Source of the DNA: Glandiceps talaboti
Taxonomy: Eukaryota; Hemichordata; Enteropneusta; Spengelidae
Direction of reading: 5' to 3'
DNA: 64,000 nucleotides
NCBI RefSeq assembly: GCF_964340395.1
Contig: NC_135551.1
Location: 5,241,463-5,305,462, forward strand
Made by a program: the position numbers and the translations under genes. Under the pieces are notes generated by a model. That model searched no databases, had not been told where the DNA came from, and saw only the letters and a program-made list of their open reading frames with translations. This document shows, one piece after another, positions 9,828-21,594 of the stretch. Numbering within the stretch: the first letter of the stretch is position 1; each line of letters opens with the position of its first letter.

Positions 9828-12260
9828 GCTATAGTAATATGGTCGGAACTACTTTGAATTATTTGTAAACATCATGAACCGGTACAGTTACGATGTTTGA
9901 AAATATGGTTTCCTTTATATTCATGGATTGCCGAACATCGACCACCATCATTAGTGTAAACAGTGAACAAATACACCTCTTTTGGACACATCTATCGCCT
10001 TTCGTACAGCCATTGACGTACGTAGACATGATAACATGATCAACATCGTAAAAACTTCCAGTTGTGAAAGTTTCGCAAGGCAGTGAAATCGTTGTCCGTT
10101 AAATTCAACTATTGATAGAATTTTTGAACGACTTTTGACAGTGTGTTTGAAAATTTCACAATGTTTTCGACATTTTAATTTGCCAGTGTTGATGTGTTTG
10201 TATGACTCTGAGCCGAGTTCTATGTATAAGCTTAATGATAACCGGTGTAGGCATCCGTTCGTTAGTCAGTCTCTCGATATGTCTCATTTTTACCGATGAA
10301 AGTGTCTATATTTTGTCAAAGATTTAATCACTGCTCTTGACAATCATCCCATCGTTGGCAAAGCGTTCCCTACCTGAAAGTCTGTGGTGTAATTTTACTG
10401 ATCTCGACATATACGTTAGTAGTAGTAGCGACGGCAGCTGTCGCCATTGAACACCAAATGAACATAACAGCTGAACACTGTAGCCCCATCACTTCATAGA
10501 GTTAATGCGCTTCAGCGTAAGTTTGAGAATATTTTAGTTCAAAATTATCATCATAATAGAAAGGAATAGTGGGTCTATGTATACAATAAATAAATATCAT
10601 GATTCCCCTATATCTGTATCCCTCCTCGCCTGTCGGCCCGAAGGGATACGGCCGACATGAGGGGAATCATTCCTCCTCTATGACGTAGCACTCATTCGTA
10701 ATACAGGGAGATTATATATAAAAATAACATGTGCTGTATTCTTTATTCTAACCTCAATACCAAATGAGTTATTTCATGAGTTTCGAAGATTATTCGGAAT
10801 ATTATTCTCAATTTGTATATATGACTTGATTTAGAAACAAATCCGTAGCAGAAATTAGACTCCACTTTATCACCATATATACATGCTAAAGTAACCAAGT
10901 CCATGATATTGAATACCAGATAAACTATTAATTGAGTAAATATAATTAACCTAAGAGTTTCTGTCATGGAATAAGAAACATACGTTGACATATATCGGTG
11001 TTGATAATGTTGTAGATATAATATTAGTGAATAGATTACTCCAGTTATAATGTGTACACTTTGCACTGACTAAATTACTTTTCCTCTCAATAATGACATC
11101 ACTATGACTGACCGTTATCTTTGAGTGCAGTACTTTGTATTTTCCACTGAAACCGACAAAATTATATGTCAGTCTCGTATCACATTACAGAAATAGAGGC
11201 TCGATATTTATTTTCGTTAAGTAAGCTTAAAATACCATCGATGACAGAACAAGGTTATACCTTTGATATTAAGTGCATAAAATAATTGATATCATACAAT
11301 ATAATTATATACAAGGAAAATAATGCATAACCTTGTCACTTTAGCGGCATATATACACTGCTTAGTAGACTTTTAACCTTTACATGATTGTGTCAAGTAC
11401 CGAGATTTTTAAATTTGATGTCATTGCTATACACGTCATCAACGTTGTTTGTTTCTTTTCGAGGTGAACGTGTATGCTTAAACATCGCCTAAAATTGTTC
11501 TGATAATATGCTGCTGTAATCGATTGTTATAATCACGATGACTTCATTTTCATAAAGTAACAGTTACTAATTCACTTCTATAAACTATGACATCAGATTA
11601 TGAGTATTGGAAGTTTACCTTATTCGTTGTTGTAATAGGATGCAGAGACTGTATAAAAGTGCTGAGTCAAAACGGAGAAATCCGGAAATCTCAGTATACA
11701 GATAAAGACTCGTATCACCAGTGACCAGGATACACCTATGTATTTTTGTATGTTATAATCAAGATGATTAAAACTATGATCTATACAACTATCTACTGTA
11801 TTGGTATGGACATGAGTGTTAATATTTGTTGTGTGTTAAAGCATGGAGGTATAATCGAGAAAGGAAAGCTACTATTTCATTTTGATAATCTCTGATTGTG
11901 TCTGTTAACAATCAAATACACATTCGCCCTATTTTAGCATTGCCTTGGTTACCTTAAAGTGGGTATTTAGTTTTATTGTTAATGCTTAAGACAACTTTAT
12001 GATTTCCTACATGAAAAAGACAATGTGGAATATCATCGACCAAATCCGTGTTTGTAACGTTATGCAAAAAGGCTAAAGAGTATGTAAAACGTTTGTTATT
12101 GTAAGTGCAGTAACTAATATTTTAAACATAGTTTAATGTTTTGCAATTATTTTGACTTACTGACAAGAATTTAGTAAATGTCGTTTGACATTGTATTTTC
12201 AAGTGTAAAAACATATTAGAGTAGTTTTATGAATTAAAATATAAGTACAACTGTAATTTC
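9828..12260. other. no gene seen between IgR-1 and the broken copies
   Basis: Up to 10453 this is duplication copy A; from 10454 it is unique. A nested hairpin lies at 10599-10670 (outer arms ATGATTCCCCT/AGGGGAATCAT, inner arms TGTCGGCC/GGCCGACA). A 107-codon hydrophobic open frame on the minus strand (10743-11066) resembles nothing I know and has no supporting signals. Confidence 0.45.
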
Positions 12261-12261
12261 T

Positions 12262-12757
12262 CTGATCGTGAACATGACCAAAGCCATTCAAGAAAACACC
12301 ACAGACAGACGACGACCATCGTAACTGCGAAGTACAGAAATAAAGGACAGAACAGTAATGATAAATATACTATCCTTGCGGGAGTGTTAGTTTGTTGTGC
12401 ACTTCTACGTCTGATTTTACTCGTGATGGTTCCTTGTTTTATGAGAACACGACGACAAAAACAACCCTGCAGATGTATGTATGTCAAGTTACATTGAACA
12501 GTGGTGACCGCCATAGATTTGAAAACCAGGCTTCAATGACAGAAACAGTAGTGAATACAGTAGCAACAAACAAGAGAAGTGGACCACCTGTAACTGAATG
12601 TCAATCACAAGAAGACATCGAAAGTCTGTATGCGAAACCACTAAAAAGCAAATCAAAAACCAAGCTGTCTGAAGATAAATTTAGTTCAGCTAAGATTACA
12701 AAAGAGAATGGAGATGAATTGGATGCTAGAAAGATCGAAACGTTAGCAGACATCAAT
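12262..12757 (+). pseudogene. broken receptor copy P1: stalk, membrane segment and tail
   Basis: Only the membrane-proximal half survives. One frame encodes stalk ...TTTIVTAKYRNKGQNSND, then helix YTILAGVLVCCALLRLILLV and the stop-transfer RTRRQKQ, ending soon after. A different frame continues the tail: NSGDRHRFENQ..., then QSQEDIESLYAKPLKSK and KENGDELDARKIETLADIN. YAKP is a YxxP motif of the kind bound by Crk-type SH2 domains. No signal peptide or Ig domains precede it, so it is not a functional gene as it stands. Confidence 0.7.
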
Positions 12758-13901
12758 TTCGTTTCTACAGAGATCCCAATTTACTTGTATATTGGAAATC
12801 TTGTCATGAATGATAATGGACTTTACCGTTTTACATGTGAGGCATCAAACGCGATAGATATAGGCTCGGGGTCTTTAGACATCACAGTTGTAATAGCCGG
12901 TCCCACAACCACTGTAATACCGTGGACAAATACAGACGATAAAATGACACCAATCCATGAGGTGACTACATCACCAATAAAGTAGAATTATCTACGCCGT
13001 CGCTGCCTAGTACAACTATGATTTCCTGTGACCGTGAACATGACCAACGCCCTACAAGAACGCACGGCAAACAGAGGACGACCATCGTAACTGCAAGGTA
13101 TAGAAATAAAGAACAGAACAGTAATGATAAAACTACTATCCTTGCAGGAGCGTTAAGTTGTTGCGTACTACTCCTTCTGATTTTACACGTGGTGGTTGTT
13201 TGTTTCATAAGAACACGACGAGAAATACAAGCTAGTCATCAACTAGAAGTAACCCCTGACAACAACCTTACAGATTTACGTATGTCAACGTTAACGTTGA
13301 ACAGTGATGACCGTCAGAGATGTGAAAACCGCGCTTCAACGAAAGAAACAGTGGTGAATGCAGTAACAACAAACAAGAGAGGTGGACCACCTCTAACTGA
13401 ATGTCAATCACAAGAAAACATCGAAAGTTTGTATGTGAAACCACTAAAAAGCAAATAAAAAACCAAGCTGTCTGAAGATAAATTTAGTTCAGCTAAGATT
13501 ACAAAAGAGAATGGAGATGAATTCGATGCTAGAAAGATCCAAACGTTAGCAGACATCAATCTTCCTGATAACGGGAAGCATACAGATGTTAGGGTTCAAA
13601 ATCAGATGTCGCCTTGGAACGAAAATGACGCACAGTCAGGAAATGATGAAGACGAATAAATTTGGCACCACGTATATCGTTGCATCAAAATCTGGATATA
13701 ATCAGACACGTACCCGAGGGATACGATGCATGTAGAAGCCATAGAAGTATAGTCACCAAGACAGAAAATGCACAATCAAAGAAAGTCGAAGGTTTGACAT
13801 ACGTTGACTTAGACTTCTCGGGACACCGACCTCCAAGACAAGATTCCAGAAGACCTCCATCTACAGAGTCTGAGACTGTGTATGCTGAGTTAAGATTGTG
13901 A
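12758..13901 (+). pseudogene. broken receptor copy P2: half of Ig3, stalk, membrane segment, tail with ITIM-like motifs
   Basis: Immediately after ...LADIN of copy P1, in the same frame, the sequence switches to the end of an Ig3-like domain (MNDNGLYRFTCEASNAIDIG) and a Thr-rich stalk. A 1-base frame break near 12980 is followed by a 146-codon frame with helix ILAGALSCCVLLLLIL and tail ESLYVKPLKSK*. A further frame, 13662-13901, encodes QNLDIIRHVPEGYDACRS... ending in LTYVDL (13794-13811) and TVYAEL (13875-13892), 26 residues apart tyrosine to tyrosine. These match or nearly match the ITIM consensus [ILVS]xYxx[ILV]. The upstream YENL site has become HQNL. At least three frame breaks make this a pseudogene, though it best preserves the ancestral C-terminus. 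Confidence 0.7.
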
Positions 13902-14596
13902 CACTTGGATTGTCCTATAATGATTATGAGTATGTGCTGTTCATTATGTTAAATCGAGATCAAAGACTGAAGTAGTGTATAACTTTATTCAGAATATCAT
14001 TCTAACACCTTACGTCTGCATGCCGCCAGGTAAAATTTTAGAAAGGCCTCAAGCGTTTTATTGCAGTCAATTTGTCAACAAAAGTATGTATTCAGTAGAT
14101 CAGATCAGCAATCAAAGTGTAGTCTGATCATCTAAACATTGTAAAATCATAAACAGTATTAGCATTGCATCCATTTTTAAAGTCATGACCAAAAATATTA
14201 CGGTATTGAATAGAACAATTACAAAAACTTAATATATTAACAGCTACGTGTAGGACGCCATTTTGACGTAGCATCGTATGATACCTTGCAATTGGTTCCT
14301 TCGAATCACGTGACTATGACGCTACGCGCACTAAACCTCTCTATTAGTGTATTCAGTAGATAGGATCAGCAGGCGAAAGTGTAGCCTGATCATCTAAACA
14401 TTGTAAAATCATAAACGGTATTAGCATTGTATCCAGTTTTAAAGTTATGACTAATATTACATGGACTGCATTTTTATATCATTTTAGGTTTTTTACTACC
14501 ATATATTAACATTGTCAAGTAAGTCCATGGTAATTATCTAAATATGACTATGACAATTTAATTTCATTAGATACAATGAATACATTTGTAATATTG

Positions 14597-14649
<53 letters not shown>

Positions 14650-15512
14650 TGTATATATACACAACTATCTTAAAATAACCAAGGACATAATTTTGGATGA
14701 ATAACGTGACAATCAGATTAATCAATATTTCCTTTTATCACCTTTTATTGACTGAATTGCATTATTCAAGGATTTTTCCTCAGATAGGCCTAGGACGTAT
14801 ACGCTTCTTGACGTTGTGTAACTGTTGACTATCTTTGAGAGCACATCTCTGTGTATTCCGTTCAACGAAAAATGTATACGTGGATATTGTATCACATTAC
14901 AGGAATTAAAACTTTAATTTTGTTTAAGCATACTATTTAAGCGATCATAAGCAGAACAAGGAAATGTGTTTGATTGAAGATTTAACATGTAAAGGGGTGA
15001 AATAATCAAGGAATATTAGAAGAAACAAATGCATAAGGTTCTACCTTTAATGACAAACAGACTAGTATTTTCAGAAATGTACAGCGATATTTATTGAATG
15101 ATTAAGTCAAGTATACAGATTTTTACTATTTATGGCATTGGTATAGAAGTGGTCGCATTTGCTTTGTATTTCCTTGTCATAGAATTTTTTATGAATAATA
15201 ATATTTCTTCAAAATATTTCTAATGAAGAGGTTTGAAACAAGATTATGAATCCACCACTGTGTTGGGGAAGATTTCAGTTTTGAAATTCTGGCCATTTCA
15301 AACCAGCTTTACATTTCCTTTTATTCCCTCATATAAAATCTTAATAGTAAATACCAAAGGACTGTTAATACGTGGATCACAAATTGATGAGCATTATCAA
15401 TATCCCCTATTTACGTTGTATTTCACCAATCAGGTCATTTTGATCTGGACAAATGTTCGCTGTGTACTGTTATATCATCATCAACAACAACAACAACAAC
15501 AACAACAACACC

Positions 15513-15551
<39 letters not shown>

Positions 15552-15607
15552 AAGTATGTTTAGGTAATCTATCACATTTACTTATATAAAACTTTAGGTT
15601 TCATTAA
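13902..15607. other. no gene seen; local duplication and microsatellites
   Basis: A roughly 107-bp block is duplicated at 14084-14190 and 14345-14451 (shared phrase GATCATCTAAACATTGTAAA). A (CA)n array occupies 14599-14644 and a (CAA)n array 15482-15551. The open frame at 15233-15553 ends in the CAA run (poly-Gln) and lacks other coding evidence. Confidence 0.55.
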
Positions 15608-18600
15608 TATTGTTTATTTAAATACTAATTGTGTGCACATACATAACCTATAACATTCAATATAATAATCACCATACAATTGACATTCTCTGTTCACTAC
15701 ACATGATACAGAACGTGCTGGTCACTGAATTTTCGAACATATAAATACAGGTACGTATATACCTCCCTTATAAATATAATCCGACTTCATCAAACGTCAT
15801 GCACACTATGTTGCAATTCTATTAATTTCAGCGGCAAAAATACTGTTAGCAATAAATTCATAAAAAAGTCAAGACGACTGCTGACAGTCTAAATTCCACC
15901 ATTTACTATAATGAAACTATTGAATGACGCCCTCAAACACCGATGTTTAGATTTTGATTCTTGACCGGTATGTCATTTGCGCTGAACAGTGCAAAAATTC
16001 TAAATACCATATGGCCATTTATTGACGATTCCCAACATAGGACATGGCATGTGTGTGATACAATATATGATGTTGATTCTTTCGTATAGCTGTAATGTTT
16101 TGAAAATAATTTGCCTGATGTACTTCTAGCCTCGTACCTATGTAGTGGTGATGTATGCATGTATGTCTGTATATGTATGCATGCATGCATGCATGTGAAA
16201 CGCTGTTGATCGGCTTACTGTGCAGTTTATCGATATTGTAATGTTCAAACGGGGAAGCACTCACTCGCACTGCTGTTCCAATCATCAGTCTGTTCCATCC
16301 AAGACTATAACGTTGAATTAGCCGACCAACTAGTTTCTTCTCACACCATCTCTTCTACGAGGTACCGTACCGACTTGGATTGTGTTGAGTAGAACTCACA
16401 ACGAAACATACGTATCTGGTTCAACGAACGCCAAGCTAACAACTTGGTTGATTTCATTACATGACCAATCTCCGTCTCCGCCTCCCCTGAGCTGGGCTAA
16501 AACCCCAACTTAAATACATTTCCAAGTTTACACAAAATCTCTATTCTTAGAGTATGACGTATTCTTAAGTCTATGATGAAAGACATGATCCGAGATCTAA
16601 TATCCAATCACCTTCCCTAGATTAGTAATACAAGTTCATATCTCAAAGACCATAAAATGGTCATGTCATAATAAAACTTGTTGACAGTTCAATCGTACCT
16701 GGTACAAACAATTCAAAAACACCCCATGTAGAGATGTCAAAGACCTATGTTGTTACGCAACGGAATGTCACTGTATGTACAAAGTTTAAATGCTTTTGAA
16801 TTCAATTTAGAGTTTATAATGAAAATTTACCAAAATGTCCTGAATGGATATATTTTAGATCTGTGACTCGTAACACATGCATGCAGGGATGCAGGTATGC
16901 ATGTATGTATGTATGTATGTATGTATGTATGTATGTATGTATGTATGTATGTATGTATGTATGTATGTATGTATGTAGGTCAGGACAGTCGAGTTTTTTC
17001 TATAGTACAGGATCGGGGAGGGACCACACTTACTGGAGAAATAAGAGATAGCTCACATAAACGCACAAACACATACATATGTCACAGGTTTATTTTTTCT
17101 AATTCTCCTCTAAATAAAAAAAACAACACTTGTACAGCAAAATTGCTTGTACGAAAAAAGTATGCTTCAATCGCTTTGATCGCAGTGGGAAAGCGCCATA
17201 TCTTATGGATGCAAACTTCAATTTCAATATAATTTAGAACAAAACAAATCACATGTGTTCTATAAATTATGTTGATGTACCTCACACGTTTAATGAATAA
17301 TTTGCCTAATTAATGATTTTCGGTAATTAGGTTATATATGTATTTAGGTTATATATTGTAAATTAACCACCGATGTTTACATTTGTGACAAATCAAAATA
17401 TCTATATTTAGGGTCTGAAACGTGAAACCCTTCTTTCCATGTCATCACCTAAAAGATCACGGCTATGCAGATCTAATAATGATAAAATAAATTCAATAAC
17501 ACATGCGCTGTTATACCGAGAAAATGTATTAATATGATGAATCAAATAGCACAATGTGTAAATACATTGAGCAACGTATTTTCAACTTTAAAAGTTGATC
17601 CCAACAACTACAGGAAACACATAAACGTGACATAATGGAAAGAGCTTGACTTATGACATCTCTAATAACTTATCCTAAAAGTGGGGGGTTTTTTGCGTTA
17701 ATTTTCATGAATTTATTAATAATTACAGCCAATTCCGAACGAATGATTGGTAATTTGTATTCAATCCTGTACTCAGTGTGTTTACTTTATTCGTTTTACA
17801 CAGTCCAGCTGTTTCAACACAGTTAAATTATTCTCTTCTCTGGTGTGTAAACTACTAGTTCCATATTGATATATCATTCACATTACTATATATTATATTC
17901 ACAGCATTATATATATAGTGTGCCTGTCTGTGTGTCTGTGTATGTATGTGTCCGTCTGTCTGTCTCTGCATGTATCTATATAGAAATTTAAGTAAATACA
18001 TGTACGTATGTATGTATGTATGTATGTATGTATGTATGTATGTTTGTTTGTTTGTTTGTTTGTTTGTTTGTTTGTCTGTGTGTGTGTCTGTGTCTGTGTC
18101 TGTGTTTCTTTCTATTGCAGGGCCGTAGACTGACCAAATTGCCGGGGGGGGGGGGCATAATTAGTTTTACAATGATGGTGCAATCATGCATTTAAAATTT
18201 AGAAAAGTTGCTAATTTACATAAATTTGCATACAACTTACATAATATCTATTTAAGCATACGCAATTAAATATCATATGTAAGGCTAGAAAAAATAAAAA
18301 AGATGGTCAACGGGCAACCTAACCCATCATATTGGGTAGGTATGTAGAATTTCATTATTTCACAATGCTTGACAAGGGTAAAACAAACCATATATAATGA
18401 TAGCAAAATATTTCAGGTCGAGTTTAGATAGAACTTATTCAGTCATCTTGATACTATCTCTTGCAATTTGTCTGCATAGCTACAGTTAGGAAATGTACAC
18501 AATTTATGGTTAAACAAATGCTGTAGCTCCTCTCACCCTCTCTTCTGAAAAAAATGTTAAGCACCGCCAAATGAAACTCAAGCATTATTTTAGCCACCCC

Positions 18601-19310
18601 TTCTGTCACCTACACTAAAGTGGAAATATAAAATTATGTGGTACAATACAAATGTATGATACATTTAAATAACAGTGATAGCCAACAACAATAATACTCT
18701 GAATGAGATTACTTTCCACAGGATGTGGATTTCAAACGCATACGGAGATGTCTCTAATTAGCTCTAACCTATACAGGGAGGTACTTAGCCAGGCACCATC
18801 CATCTTGTTTTGGGAGAAAGACAATTATCACCTTGATTGCTACTGATTGGAGGCACAACTCGAAAGGTGACAAAAATTGAAAATAAGACAGTGTAGGAGG
18901 CCATTTAGAGGCATAAAATAGCAAACCATAGACATAATTAGTCTTACAATACTTGAATATGGTAATAAAATACCAGAATTGAAACAATTATGCTATACAT
19001 TACATATTATCTGGAAGTGTATTTTGTTGTGGCAAAGCTGAACGATATTTTACGGATGTGTACTTGGCAAATGACTTCTCCTGAAGTTTAATTTGGTTCC
19101 AAAAAATCACGAATAAAGAGCAAAACATTTCAAGACTTTCAGACTTTGCGGCCCTATGACTGTTCAGCCCACTCCCATGGTCGTAAACTTTTGCTCAATT
19201 CTTTTTAGTGCACATTTGATATGCAACAGCTTAATTTAATTTCAATTCATGCTTGTATGCATCAGCAGAGCCATGTAAACCACTGTATAAGATATTATAT
19301 AATTTGGAAT
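15608..19310. repeat. segmental duplication R2, copy 1
   Basis: Repeated in the same orientation at about 53025-55948. Copy 1 contains roughly 740 extra bases (about 16160-16900) that copy 2 lacks. Inside are an ATGT array (16895-16977), ATGT/GTTT arrays (18000-18075), a G run (18144-18156) and, from 18430, an inverted R4 element. Its 17.3-17.7 kb part is also distantly related to 6.4-6.6 kb and 62.5-62.9 kb. No gene is supported. Confidence 0.8.
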
Positions 19311-19735
19311 TTCGGGCAGGCCCTCACATGCGAACTTCGTTCGCTTATAGTTATAGCATCGAAAGAAAGCCCGAACGTCTAGCAGCAAGACTAATATCAA
19401 TCGCACTTCTATCGAAATGTAAAGCTCTGTGTATTTTGCATACCGTATGTTAACATGTTAATCATGTTTACACGAGGTCTGGGAAGACTGGAGTGTTTAT
19501 CAGTATCTCTCATATTTGATTTAAACATATTCCCGATATATTCCTATTACCTCAGATTGTTTGTTTCCCTTGTCTACATTTATTACTACCTTATTGGCAT
19601 ATCTCACACATGAAAAAGCATTTGGAACAACACTCCCGAAAAAACAGTCTATTCATGTTGGACCCTTTAGTAGAAGCAAACCCAATATACGAGATATAAA
19701 ACTGAAATCACAGTAATGGCCTATACTGGTGACAT

Positions 19736-19741
19736 TTTATT
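19736..19741 (-). terminator. polyadenylation signal of the sulfotransferase gene
   Basis: AATAAA on the minus strand, about 40 bases after the stop codon at 19781-19783. Confidence 0.5.
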
Positions 19742-19780
19742 CTATGGCGACTTGTAGACATGCCACATAATGGACATATC

Positions 19781-20142
19781 TTATAACAGTTTGGATGCAG
19801 GGTGTATAGGGCTATGACCGTCTTCTTTCAGGATACGGTCTATGTACGTGATGTACCCATTGATCAATTTATGTAAACTATTTGTGTAGGGATCAAACTT
19901 TGACCCTTTACGATTCTTGGTTGGTTTTCGATGGAAATTGCCTTCTTTGTTCTCTTCAACACATCGCCGCCTTTCTGCTGTAAACGTAAGGTTGAGAAAT
20001 GACATCATACGGTCGATATTTGATATGGTATCCTTCTTCAGGTCCTCATAGTAAACAACTAAAAGACGTCTTTTTTCAGTCAACCAACATTTGTGTAATC
20101 CTTGCCAGTATGAACTGTGTTTTGCGACAAACTCTTCCCAAT
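19781..20142 (-). CDS. sulfotransferase exon 4 (C-terminal, with stop)
   Basis: The acceptor is a T-rich tract ending TTTCAG at 20143-20148. The exon completes Y172 and encodes [20 protein letters not shown], then [15 protein letters not shown] and the Arg/Glu-rich [11 protein letters not shown], ending HPASKLL. WSCD-type C-termini share the VVYYEDL and FLNL phrases. It is the last exon, with AATAAA shortly beyond. Confidence 0.8.
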
Positions 20143-21504
20143 CTGAAAAAAAATAGTATCCTGTTATACCTTAGGCTTATTAAAAGTGACACCACTGTCT
20201 AAAATCTGAATCTACCAATGCTTCTATAGATAGTTCTTATGTTTCAGTATGAGACATGTTATAAATCTATGTACAGTGTTAGAATTATTGCATGCATAGT
20301 GACAACATAAACCATATTCTTACAAGTTGAGATATGATGTTGCAATATGTTGGTTAAAGTAGGTAGGCGTGAATGATGATGTGTTTATGTTTTTAATCAC
20401 GTCAGCAAATCAACAGGCATGAAGCAACGCCCAACTCCATGAACAGCATATAGAATCCATTGCAGCCTTAATAAGCGCATAGGATTAAAGCATTCACATC
20501 GCAACCTCAATCCTACTAGGTACCAATTATACAACATAGATGAGAGCGTGCACGTACCTACCACCTTTTGATGGGTTTGATGACATATTACTACATGGTG
20601 CTTTCATTTAGTTGTTTGGTATATGTTATCTCTACACTGTTTTCTTGTTATTATGTAAGTACATGTAGGTATATAACACAATGAATCCTTCGGTAGTTAT
20701 ATGCTCTTTCGTGCACTTTATACCTAGCTCCGCTAATCAACTCATGACGTCATGAAGTAGAATAATATTTGAAAGACACAACAAAAAGTAGAGTTTAACA
20801 AAACGTCATTCTTAAACATATAATATCATATTATGTTAACATACAAAACATTTGTTGGTCTATTCCTTGTGAACTTCTATCCAAGGCTATATTATGGTTT
20901 ATAATTTGTTTTTATCAGATTGTTTATTTCTATTTACTCATTTCAAGAATTTCAAACCATTCAAGCTATATTTGATATTTCTACCATATTTCTCATTCAA
21001 CATCTAATCAGTCGACATTCTACACATTGCTGTGCATATCAAAGTTGTTAAGACAATTTATACTTACATTTTCCTGTAATATTTTGTAGAGGAAATCGAG
21101 ATACATGACCACCATGTCGTCTTCTGTATTCAGCTATTAGAGCATTGTACGGATTACGAATAAGCAAAATAGCAGATGAAAACTTATGTTTAATATCACA
21201 ATTATGCGTTTTGACGATGAGGGTGTTGCCTTTGCGATAATCTTCAAGTTGTCCACGAAAACCTATTGTTATGGGACAATATGTATGGGATTAATGACAG
21301 AGTTAACATACAACAGTTAGTGCTATGAATCTGTTTTATTTTAAAGGGAACTAAGTGGAGACTGGGCTCATTCTATATTTTCCGACAATGCATCACCCTA
21401 GTGTACATCAGGCCTCTTCTGTGCCAATTTGTTATTTGTGATATCTTAACCTCTGCCAAGGGTTGGTTAAAATTAATTTTCCGGTGTCATTATTGTAGGT
21501 AAAG

Positions 21505-21594
<90 letters not shown>

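Larger units (their letters stand above)
4237..10453. repeat. segmental duplication copy A (about 6.2 kb)
   Basis: This block is repeated in the same orientation at about 41674-47983, some 37.5 kb away. It carries a sulfotransferase first exon on the minus strand and the receptor gene IgR-1 on the plus strand. By eye the copies differ by a few per cent plus indels, with similar divergence in coding and flanking DNA. The right edge is sharp: both copies share GGCAGCTGTCGCCA and then diverge at 10454/47984. Confidence 0.85.

Noticed and set aside
10743-11066. 107-codon hydrophobic minus-strand open frame
   Set aside because: AT-rich DNA readily gives hydrophobic frames; no start context, splice signals or recognisable family.
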